The notes under the pieces are model-generated. The model searched no databases. It was not told where the DNA came from and worked only from the letters and a program-made list of their open reading frames with translations. 47,826 nucleotides of DNA from Pseudomonadota bacterium (lineage in GTDB: Bacteria > Pseudomonadota > Gammaproteobacteria > UBA6429 > Thiohalophilaceae), in the NCBI GenBank assembly GCA_022340685.1, contig JAJDNN010000070.1:1-47826 (forward strand), in the 5' to 3' direction. A program made the translations under genes and the position numbers. Below, in pieces: positions 40,353-47,826 of this stretch (position 1 is the first letter of the stretch; each line of letters starts with the position of its first letter).

Positions 40353-41099
40353 TCAGAATGTGACGTTAATGCCGGCGTAGGGGCCCTTGAAATCAAGCTT
40401 GCCGGTCGTGTCGTTCAGATCTTCGAGGTCAACGGACTGCGCCCGGTAGCCGGCTTCAACGCCGACATGCCACTTCGTGGTATAGGAAACCTTGGCGAAA
40501 AAGTCGGAAACGGTATTACCACTGTAACTGATATAGCTGCCTTCCACGCCCAGGTACAGACCTTTAAGGGGCGTGATGCCGAACATGCCATACAGGAGCG
40601 GGAGGGTTGCTGATGATGAATCACTGGATGAATCACCAAAGCTGTCGCTGATATTGTAATTCACCTCCAGCCGTTTGATATCCAGACCCAGGTCGAGATT
40701 CAACATTAACGTGTCGTCGAGCACTTCGTAGTACATTACCAGATCGGTCTGTTTGACGCTGGCGCTATTGGTTACTGTGCCAGTGAAGGTTTGGCCATTG
40801 AAAGTAAAACTGGTTGGCCCACTGCCTGATTGATCGATATTGGTTTGCATAAGACGGAAGTTAGGCAGAATCGGGATTGGATGTTCCAGGGTCACATAAA
40901 AATAATTCTGGCTTTCTTTTGACCAGTACAGTTCATCTTCCACATTAACCGCCTGGGGATCACCTGTCTTTTTAACCGAACCACTTGGCGTCGGTTGCCA
41001 GATTCCGGCGCCGACGGAAAGACCCAGGGTCGATGCCGCAGCGAACCCGGAAAATCCGAGCAAGGCGGTGAGCAAGGTAATCTGACCTGATTTTAACAT
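40353..41099 (-). CDS. Outer-membrane protein, TIGR04219-like family
   Basis: Signal peptide, LSVGAGIWQPTPSG, alternating beta-strand pattern and C-terminal Phe (INVTF); start at Met16 of track ORF. Confidence 0.75.
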   Translation of the reverse strand: MLKSGQITLLTALLGFSGFAAASTLGLSVGAGIWQPTPSGSVKKTGDPQAVNVEDELYWSKESQNYFYVTLEHPIPILPNFRLMQTNIDQSGSGPTSFTFNGQTFTGTVTNSASVKQTDLVMYYEVLDDTLMLNLDLGLDIKRLEVNYNISDSFGDSSSDSSSATLPLLYGMFGITPLKGLYLGVEGSYISYSGNTVSDFFAKVSYTTKWHVGVEAGYRAQSVDLEDLNDTTGKLDFKGPYAGINVTF

Positions 41100-41178
41100 G
41101 GGCTGTTTTCCAGAAGTGATGAATTTATAACTTATCGGCAACACAGGATTTAGACTGAATGGTTCAGACGCAAAACGA

Positions 41179-41194
41179 CGTGATCCAGATCACG
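41179..41194. promoter_or_regulatory. CRP/Vfr-like operator
   Basis: CGTGATCCAGATCACG, a perfect inverted repeat matching the GTGA-N6-TCAC CRP architecture, about 80-95 bp upstream of the outer-membrane protein ATG. Confidence 0.55.
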
Positions 41195-41204
41195 GTTATG
41201 ACAG

Positions 41205-41714
41205 TTACCGGCGCAGTGTCAAGGTATTGCCTTTCTGGCTGAATTCGACGTGTTTGAGGAACGACATGCCGAGCAGGACATCATCGCCCGACATATTGGG
41301 ATTGATAGAGGCGGACACATCTTGCAGGGTGAGATTACCGAGGGTAACCGAACCCAGTCGGGTAGCATAATTGATAACCTGGCCATTGGCAGTCTGGTAC
41401 ACCACGGGTCGGCCGCGTTTCAGTCCAAGACGCTGCGCGGTGGACTGGGGGATGGAGATATCGCTGGCGCCAGTATCCAGCATGAACACCACGGGCTGCT
41501 GGTTGATCAGTCCGGAGGCTACATAGTGGCCGTACTTGTTGCGCACCAGCACGACTTCCTGGGCTTTGCCTACCATGCGTTGTGCCAGGTTCTGGTTCGG
41601 GTTGTATTGCCTGTCGAGCACCTTACTGAAAAACAGGGTGAGCAGGCCCAGCAGTACCAGCCACATGAGCCAGAACATGTTGCGACCGAATTTGCGCTGC
41701 TGGCGTTCGCTCAT
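41205..41714 (-). CDS. Retropepsin-like aspartic protease (TIGR02281 family), membrane anchored
   Basis: N-terminal TM; VVFMLDTGASDISIPQSTAQRLGL, DDVLLGMSFLKHVEF. Confidence 0.9.
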   Translation of the reverse strand: MSERQQRKFGRNMFWLMWLVLLGLLTLFFSKVLDRQYNPNQNLAQRMVGKAQEVVLVRNKYGHYVASGLINQQPVVFMLDTGASDISIPQSTAQRLGLKRGRPVVYQTANGQVINYATRLGSVTLGNLTLQDVSASINPNMSGDDVLLGMSFLKHVEFSQKGNTLTLRR

Positions 41715-42607
41715 TGGTCCGTTTCGTCCCGGTAACGAAGTGTTAAATCGTCATAGGCATCGATGCGCCGGTCACGCAGGAAGGGCCAGATACGCCGTAC
41801 CGTTTCGCTGCGCTGAAGATCCAGCGTGGCAATCACTACTTCATCTTCATCCATACTGGCTTCGGCCAGCAGTTCACCCTGCGGCCCGGCAATGAAACTC
41901 GAACCCCAGAACCGGATTGTGGAAGACTGATCAGGGGCATGCTCGGTGCCGGTCCGGTTGCAGCATAAAAGCGGGATGCCGTTGGCGACGGCATGGGCGC
42001 GCTGCACGATTTGCCAGGCGTCTTTCTGTCGTTGCTGTTCCGCGCTGTCGTCGGCAGGGTCCCAGCCGATCGCGGTGGGGAACAGCAAAAGCTCGGCACC
42101 GGCCAGCGCCATCAGGCGGGCGGCTTCGGGAAACCACTGGTCCCAGCAGACCAGTACACCGAGTTTACCCAGCGAGGTCTGGATTGGCGTAAAGCCGAGA
42201 TCACCGGGTGTGAAGTAGAATTTTTCGTAATAGCCGGGATCGTCCGGGATATGCATCTTGCGATACCGGCCAGCCAGGGAACCATCGGCGTCAATGACGA
42301 CCGCGGTGTTGTGATACAGGCCGGCACTGCGTTTCTCAAACAGGGATGCCACGATAACCACTTGCAGTTCCGCCGCAAGTTCAGCTAGCAGTTTGCTCGT
42401 TGGACCAGGCAGCAATTCGGCCAGTTCGAAGTGCGCGGGATTTTCCGTCTGACAGAAATAAAGCGAGTTATGCAATTCCTGTAACAATACCAGTCGGGCA
42501 CCCCGGGCGTGGGCGTCCCGGATGCCTGACAGGACTCGTTCGATATTGGTGGCAGGGTCATCGGTACAGACGTGCTGGACGAGGGCAACTTTCAGTGCAG
42601 AGGACAT
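41711..42607 (-). CDS. aguB: N-carbamoylputrescine amidase (carbon-nitrogen hydrolase)
   Basis: QELHNSLYFCQTENPAHFELAE, RKMHIPDDPGYYEKFYF, VLVCWDQWFPEAARL; aguA nearby; ATG at 42607. Confidence 0.92.
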   Translation of the reverse strand: MSSALKVALVQHVCTDDPATNIERVLSGIRDAHARGARLVLLQELHNSLYFCQTENPAHFELAELLPGPTSKLLAELAAELQVVIVASLFEKRSAGLYHNTAVVIDADGSLAGRYRKMHIPDDPGYYEKFYFTPGDLGFTPIQTSLGKLGVLVCWDQWFPEAARLMALAGAELLLFPTAIGWDPADDSAEQQRQKDAWQIVQRAHAVANGIPLLCCNRTGTEHAPDQSSTIRFWGSSFIAGPQGELLAEASMDEDEVVIATLDLQRSETVRRIWPFLRDRRIDAYDDLTLRYRDETDQ

Positions 42608-42729
42608 GACGGCATGCTTTGATGAATGGATATTGGAAACGATGATTATAACCGGATTTTCTGCCTGCCGGACGGCATGCGGGATGGAGTATACTGTCCG
42701 CACTCTGAACGACCCAAAAGGAAGGGACC

Positions 42730-43119
42730 GTGAAAACCATTGCCGTCAACCTGATGTTTGCCTTGTTGCTGGTTTTGCCGGGCTGTGCCAGCGTGGATAT
42801 CAATCACAAATTCAATGACGCCACGTTCCGTTATGAGCGGGCACTGCGCTGGGGTAATCCGCAGCAGGCAACCATGTTCCAGAAGCACCCAGAAAAATTC
42901 AGCGACAAGCAACTACAGCAATTCAAGCGGATCAAAATCACCGCCTACAATCTTGTTGACTCGGTCAAGTCAGGCAACCAGGTCAAACAGACGGTAGAAA
43001 TCCAGTATTACCGTGACGATGAAGTGGTCGTGCATACCCTGATGGATCATCAGCTGTGGGAATATGACACTGATACCGGCAATTGGTATCTGATGACACC
43101 GATCCCGACCTTCAAATAG
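42730..43119 (+). CDS. Small lipoprotein of unknown function
   Basis: MKTIAVNLMFALLLVLPGCASV lipobox. Confidence 0.8.
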   Translation: MKTIAVNLMFALLLVLPGCASVDINHKFNDATFRYERALRWGNPQQATMFQKHPEKFSDKQLQQFKRIKITAYNLVDSVKSGNQVKQTVEIQYYRDDEVVVHTLMDHQLWEYDTDTGNWYLMTPIPTFK

Positions 43120-44161
43120 GGATACTTGCAGGCAACTGCATGGTGATACAGTGCAGGCTGCCATTTTGCCGGATCAGAGGCCGGCAATCGATACCAATGA
43201 TTTCCCGATCCGGAAAAGCGTCGGCCAGTTTGGCCATTGCGACGGCATCGTTGGTGTCGTTATACAAGGGCACCAGCACCGCCGTATTAATAATCAGAAA
43301 GTTGGCGTAACTACCCGGCAGGCGCTGCCCGGCCTCGTCATAAATCGGCGCTGGTATGGGCAGGTCGATCAGCCGGTAGGGTTGACCATCGGGCTGGCGG
43401 AGTTGCGCCAGCTCCGCGCGCATGGTGGACAGCGCCGGGGTGTTCTCATCGGTTGGATCCTCGCATACGCTACAGGCCAGGGTGCCGGTATCGCAGAAAC
43501 GGGCCAGCATATCGATGTGGCCATCGGTATCGTCCCCGGCCAGACTGCCATGCTGCAGCCACAGGATGTGCTCCACTCCCAGGTGATGGCGTAGCTGGAT
43601 CTCCAGTTCATCACGGGACAGGCCCGGGTTCCGATCAGGGTGAAGCAGGCAGGAGGTGGTGGTGAGCAGGGTGCCCGCACCATCGCTGTCGATACTGCCG
43701 CCTTCCAGAACAAGCTCGACATGTTCAGCGGGGACATTATCGAAAATGCCCTGCGCAATCAGCCCGGCGGTGATCCGATCATCGAGGTCATGCTCGAATT
43801 TACCGGCCCAGCCATTGAAACGAAAGTCGAGCAGGCGCGCCGTACCGTCTTCCAGCACCGTAATGGGCCCGGAGTCCCGCGCCCAGGTGTCATTGGAAGG
43901 CTGGACGGCGTAGCGGACACGATGTGCGCTGATGCCGGCCTCGTTAAGACAACCGGAAACATGTTGCAGGTGAGCATCGCTATGACACACGACCAGTAGT
44001 TTTTCGTATGACGTGATGCCCTGTGCCAGCTGCAGATAGACCGCTTCGACCGCCGCGAGATCCTCATTCCAGTCGGTGTGGCCATGGGGCCAGATCAGCA
44101 TGATGCCGCTCTGCGGCATCCATTCCGCCGGCAGAAGGCGATGCGCGCCCGTGACAGTCAA
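43112..44161 (-). CDS. aguA: Agmatine deiminase
   Basis: LLPAEWMPQSGIMLIWPH, NDTWARDSGPITV, LEGGSIDSDGAGTLLTT, WLQHGSLAGDDTDGHID; TTG start. Confidence 0.94.
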   Translation of the reverse strand: MTVTGAHRLLPAEWMPQSGIMLIWPHGHTDWNEDLAAVEAVYLQLAQGITSYEKLLVVCHSDAHLQHVSGCLNEAGISAHRVRYAVQPSNDTWARDSGPITVLEDGTARLLDFRFNGWAGKFEHDLDDRITAGLIAQGIFDNVPAEHVELVLEGGSIDSDGAGTLLTTTSCLLHPDRNPGLSRDELEIQLRHHLGVEHILWLQHGSLAGDDTDGHIDMLARFCDTGTLACSVCEDPTDENTPALSTMRAELAQLRQPDGQPYRLIDLPIPAPIYDEAGQRLPGSYANFLIINTAVLVPLYNDTNDAVAMAKLADAFPDREIIGIDCRPLIRQNGSLHCITMQLPASIPI

Positions 44162-44162
44162 C

Positions 44163-44561
44163 TCACTGCTTGGCGCGGCTGGAAACGGCGTTGATCACAT
44201 ACTGGTATTCGAAGTAAACCGTGAAATCGTTATAGTTCCAGCGAATGATGGGCGGATCGCCCACTTCCGGCATTTTTTCGCGGGGCGAACCGAACGCTGC
44301 TTCGACCTGATCCATGGTCATGCCACGGCCGGGCAGGCGCACACTGTACGTGCCGCCGGGGCTCGCGGGTGATGTGGCGCCAGGCGTGGTTGTTGCATCC
44401 GGCGCGGCGCTGTCTCCCGGCGGTTGGGCGGTGGACGGCGCCATGACCGGCTCGGAATTGTCCGGCGCCGGGATCGGGGTGGGCATGTTGAGTGTTTCGG
44501 CTCCGGCCGTAATGGCAAGACCCAGAGCGAAAAGGGGTAGTAGTGGCAGCAGACGGCGCAT
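44163..44561 (-). CDS. Secreted protein with Pro/Ala/Thr-rich linker and short C-terminal SmpA/OmlA-like domain
   Basis: Signal peptide RRLLPLLPLFALGLAITAGAE; low-complexity linker; VRLPGRGMTMDQVEAAFGSPREKMPEVGDPPIIRWNYNDFTVYFE. Confidence 0.6.
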   Translation of the reverse strand: MRRLLPLLPLFALGLAITAGAETLNMPTPIPAPDNSEPVMAPSTAQPPGDSAAPDATTTPGATSPASPGGTYSVRLPGRGMTMDQVEAAFGSPREKMPEVGDPPIIRWNYNDFTVYFEYQYVINAVSSRAKQ

Positions 44562-44887
44562 GGTGAGCTCCTTCATGGTAGATTTGTGGCGAGGCCGCGT
44601 TTCATTAAAATATACTCTATCAATAGCTTACAGGCAAAACTTGCATCACTTCATGAATATAGTATTGCGCTGAACCTTCCCGGCCGTTGACTCTGTCCGC
44701 CAGACAACGGTTTAACCCGTGTTCTGGCTGGCGCGAAGCCGGGCCAGGATGGAAGGCAAGACGTTGCGGTTGTGTGAATGCACCGGGTCAGGCGTCGCAC
44801 CGCTCGCGGCGCCTTGATCCGAAGGGGTTTGTTCTCCCTCCACCTTCCTCGCCACGTGGCCCCGGTTTTATGGTTTAATGCGCACCC

Positions 44888-46135
44888 ATGTTTCGCCCTC
44901 TCGAACTAGCCATTGGCCTGCGCTATACCCGCGCCAAGCGCCGCAATCACTTCATCTCGTTTATTTCGATGAGCTCGATGCTGGGTATTACGCTTGGTGT
45001 GACGGCGCTGATCACCGTTCTGTCCGTAATGAACGGATTTGAAAAGGAAGTGCGCGGCCGTATTCTCGACATGGTTTCCCACCTCACGGTGACGACGTTC
45101 GAGGGTCGTCTGGAAGGCTGGTCGGACGTAACGATGCAGCTGAAGGAAAATCCCCAGGTGGTTGGTGCAGCACCCTATATCGAGGCGCAGGGGATGATGA
45201 TTCACGGCCGCAATGTCACCGGCATACTCATCCGCGGTGTGGTACCGAAACTCGAACCAGAAGTCTCCAGTGTGGGTGAAAAGATGGTCGAGGGCAGTCT
45301 GGATGACCTGATACCGGGCAAATTCAACATCATTCTGGGTCGCGATCTGGCGCGTAAGCTGGGCGTGGATGTGGGTGACAAGGTCACCATGGTAACGCCC
45401 AGCGCCAATGTGACGCCGGCCGGAATTTCTCCGCGCCTGAAACGGTTCAAGGTTGTAGGCATTTTCCACATCGGGATGTATGAATATGACAGCGCCCTGG
45501 CAATCATCAATCTGGATGATGCCCGCCGCCTGTTACGTATGAAAGAGGCGGTCACTGGAGTTCGTGCCAAACTCCAGGATTTGTTTATGTCGCCGCAGGT
45601 GCGCTATGAACTGCAAAACGGCGGGCTGGGCAGCTACTGGGTGCGGGACTGGAGTTCCTACCATGCCAACTGGTTTCGGGCAGTGAAAATTGAAAAACGC
45701 ATGATATTCCTGCTGCTGTTACTGATTATTGCGGTGGCGGCCTTCAATATCGTCTCCACACTGGTGATGCTGGTTACCGACAAGCAAAGTGATATTGCTA
45801 TCTTGCGAACCCTCGGCGCGAGCCCACGGAGTATCATGGCTGTTTTCATGGTCCAGGGTACCCTGATCGGCGTCATTGGCACCTTGCTGGGGATTGCCGG
45901 TGGCGTCAGTTTATCCCTCAACCTCGATACCGTGGTGCCGTGGCTGGAACGGACCTTCGGTTTTCATGTCCTCGATCCGGGCGTGTATTACATCAGTGAA
46001 TTGCCCTCCGATCTCCACTGGGACAACGTATGGATGATCAGTGCTGTGGCACTGGTGCTCAGCGTGGTTGCCACCCTGTATCCGGCCTGGCGCGCCAGTC
46101 GCACCCAGCCGGCCGAGGCGCTGCGCTATGAATAA
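44888..46135 (+). CDS. Lipoprotein-releasing ABC transporter permease (LolC/LolE family)
   Basis: [52 protein letters not shown]-terminal [19 protein letters not shown]. Confidence 0.93.
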   Translation: MFRPLELAIGLRYTRAKRRNHFISFISMSSMLGITLGVTALITVLSVMNGFEKEVRGRILDMVSHLTVTTFEGRLEGWSDVTMQLKENPQVVGAAPYIEAQGMMIHGRNVTGILIRGVVPKLEPEVSSVGEKMVEGSLDDLIPGKFNIILGRDLARKLGVDVGDKVTMVTPSANVTPAGISPRLKRFKVVGIFHIGMYEYDSALAIINLDDARRLLRMKEAVTGVRAKLQDLFMSPQVRYELQNGGLGSYWVRDWSSYHANWFRAVKIEKRMIFLLLLLIIAVAAFNIVSTLVMLVTDKQSDIAILRTLGASPRSIMAVFMVQGTLIGVIGTLLGIAGGVSLSLNLDTVVPWLERTFGFHVLDPGVYYISELPSDLHWDNVWMISAVALVLSVVATLYPAWRASRTQPAEALRYE

Positions 46136-46814
46136 GCCGGAAACAAAGAGCGTTTTGGCCTGTCGGGGACTGATTAAAACCTTCGAGGAAGGACCGGCCC
46201 CGGTCGAAGTACTGAAGGGAATCGACCTGGATGTGGCCCAGGGGGAACAGCTGGCCATTGTCGGCGCCTCCGGCTCGGGCAAGAGTACCCTGTTGCACCT
46301 GCTGGGCGGACTGGATGCCCCGAGCGCCGGCCAAATTGTGTTAGGCGGCAAGGACCTGTCAGCTTTAAGCGAAGCCAAACGTGGCTTTCTGCGTAACCGT
46401 ATGCTGGGTTTTGTTTACCAGTTTCATCACCTGCTGCCGGAATTCACTGCGCTGGAGAACGTGGCCATGCCGTTGTTGATTCGACGCGAGCCACTTCGGA
46501 CGGCCAATGCCGCCGCGAGCCAGATTCTAGACCGGGTCGGGTTAGGGCACCGACTGAATCACAAGCCGGCTGAATTGTCGGGGGGTGAACGGCAGCGCGC
46601 TGCTGTCGCCCGCGCGCTGGTGACGAAGCCCCGCTGCGTGCTGGCTGATGAGCCGACGGGAAATCTGGATGCCCATACCGCTGATCAGGTGCATACCCTG
46701 ATGCTGGAGCTTAACCAGGAATTCGGTACCAGTTTCGTTGTGGTGACCCATGATCCACGCTTTGCCAGGAAGATGGATCGGGTCCTTGAAATGGAAGATG
46801 GAAGAATAAAATAG
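46128..46814 (+). CDS. lolD: Lipoprotein-releasing ABC transporter ATP-binding protein
   Basis: Walker [21 protein letters not shown], signature [16 protein letters not shown], Walker [14 protein letters not shown] at 46128 overlapping the upstream stop. Confidence 0.95.
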   Translation: MNKPETKSVLACRGLIKTFEEGPAPVEVLKGIDLDVAQGEQLAIVGASGSGKSTLLHLLGGLDAPSAGQIVLGGKDLSALSEAKRGFLRNRMLGFVYQFHHLLPEFTALENVAMPLLIRREPLRTANAAASQILDRVGLGHRLNHKPAELSGGERQRAAVARALVTKPRCVLADEPTGNLDAHTADQVHTLMLELNQEFGTSFVVVTHDPRFARKMDRVLEMEDGRIK

Positions 46815-46841
46815 CTATATAAAACAATGACTAAAGATATT

Positions 46842-46875
46842 TAGTTAATGTATTCTTCATAAACTGCATTAACTA
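46842..46875. terminator. Candidate bidirectional terminator between lolD and DUF2062 gene
   Basis: TAGTTAATG - 16 nt - CATTAACTA inverted repeat followed by TTTT, at convergent gene ends. Confidence 0.45.
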
Positions 46876-47402
46876 TTTTCCCGCGCTGCCCGCGCCTGTT
46901 TGCGACGTTTGAGATTGCGTGCCACGTAACAGCGCCAGACAAAGCGAATCCCGGCCCAGCCCAGGGTGGCGCTGATAATGCCTGCCACAGCGCAGCCGAG
47001 CAGGAAGGGTTGCCAGATATGGGTCATTTCCGTGGCCAACCACTCCCAGCTCATTTCAAATTCAATATCCAGCAACGGTGTGCCCAGGATCCACGTCCCG
47101 AGTTTGTAACAGAAATAGAACATGGGCGGGATGGTTAGCGGGTTTGTCAGCCATACCAGCCCGACCGACAGAGGCAGGTTGACGCGAAACAGGATAGCCA
47201 TCCCGGCGGCCATTGCCATCTGGGTTGGAAGCGGCACAAAGGCGAAGAACAAGCCCACGGCAAAGGCGCCCGATACAGAACGGCGATTCAGGTGTAACAG
47301 GTTGGGATCGTGGAGCAGGCTGCCGAACACCCGGTTAAGCTGTTTGTTATTGCGGATCTTGTTGTGATCCGGCATATAACGTTTTAGAAACTTCTTTGGC
47401 AT
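46869..47402 (-). CDS. DUF2062 family membrane protein
   Basis: NPNLLHLNRRSVSGAFAVGLFFAFVPLPTQMAMAAGMAILFRVNLPLSVGLVWLTNPLTIPPMFYFCYKLG (read as HDPNLLHLNRRSV at its start). Confidence 0.92.
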   Translation of the reverse strand: MPKKFLKRYMPDHNKIRNNKQLNRVFGSLLHDPNLLHLNRRSVSGAFAVGLFFAFVPLPTQMAMAAGMAILFRVNLPLSVGLVWLTNPLTIPPMFYFCYKLGTWILGTPLLDIEFEMSWEWLATEMTHIWQPFLLGCAVAGIISATLGWAGIRFVWRCYVARNLKRRKQARAARENS

Positions 47403-47497
47403 CGATTTATACGGTTTCGGGATTTACCTGTTAAACCGGGACAGGCCCATGGTATCGGGCATATTATCGCCGATTGCGACAGGACTGTCAGAACATT

Positions 47498-47826
47498 ATG
47501 CGAACAGGGACGTTGGCTTTTCTTTTCGGGGTATGGCTGTTTCAGCAGCAGGCGACGCTGCCGCATGGCCAATGGGGCTGGGCCCTGTTGCTGGTGATCC
47601 CCGCCGGACTGTTACTGAAACCTTACTGGCATCTGCCGGCCTGGCTGGTGGCTGGCTATTTGTGGAGTCTGGTGATGGCCGCGCCGTTACTCGACCAGAC
47701 CCTGCCGGCGGAACTGGAGGGGCAGGATGTGCTGCTCGAAGGCCAGGTGGCCTCAATGGTGGTTGCCGGTGAACGTCGGGTGCGGTTCGAATTTGATATT
47801 CAGCACGCCCAATTCAAAAGCCAGGC
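47498..47826 (+). CDS. comEC: ComEC/Rec2 family DNA uptake protein, N-terminal fragment truncated by window edge
   Basis: Open frame from ATG 47498 to the end: MRTGTLAFLFGVWLFQQQATLPHGQWGWALLLV...LPAELEGQDVLLEGQVASMVVAGERRVRFEFDI; not in ORF track because it runs off the edge. Confidence 0.75.
   Translation, partial: MRTGTLAFLFGVWLFQQQATLPHGQWGWALLLVIPAGLLLKPYWHLPAWLVAGYLWSLVMAAPLLDQTLPAELEGQDVLLEGQVASMVVAGERRVRFEFDIQHAQFKSQ

Noticed and set aside
1-47826. CRISPR arrays, tRNA/rRNA genes, transposases or prophage genes
   Set aside because: No regularly spaced repeats, RNA-gene signatures or mobile-element proteins were recognised on either strand.

Overview
This 47.8-kb window looks like a gammaproteobacterial chromosome segment, densely coding and dominated by core housekeeping genes. 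In order I read: a YpsA/MoCo-carrier-like protein; a PlsY-family acyltransferase followed by a GNAT + class V aminotransferase fusion; ygfZ divergent from sdhCDAB-sdhE-ygfX; nadB divergent from rpoE-rseABC-degP; a glutaredoxin-fold protein; lepA-lepB-DUF4845-rnc-era-recO-pdxJ-acpS; a DsrC/TusE-like protein; a stand-alone HPt protein divergent from cysM; a PolB-type exonuclease; rlmD; CYTH; a YkuD protein; nagZ; a purine phosphoribosyltransferase; an MTA/MTI phosphorylase; csiV. A block of accessory character follows (def, Grx/GST-like, SirB2, isoaspartyl peptidase + ATP-grasp ligase, P-type ATPase), then mfd; a DsrE-like exported protein; an outer-membrane protein; a retropepsin-like protease; aguB; a lipoprotein; aguA; lolC/E-like + lolD; DUF2062; and a comEC start cut by the window edge. 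No rRNA, tRNA, CRISPR array or transposase was recognised. The best candidates for something undescribed are (1) the ATP-grasp ligase / isoaspartyl peptidase gene pair at 30.9-33.0 kb and (2) the PlsY-like + GNAT-aminotransferase fusion pair at 0.7-3.0 kb. Next are the isolated GacS/BarA-type HPt module beside cysM and the DsrC-like protein that lacks the C-terminal active cysteine. All calls come from reading the sequence and recalling families; no searches were run.
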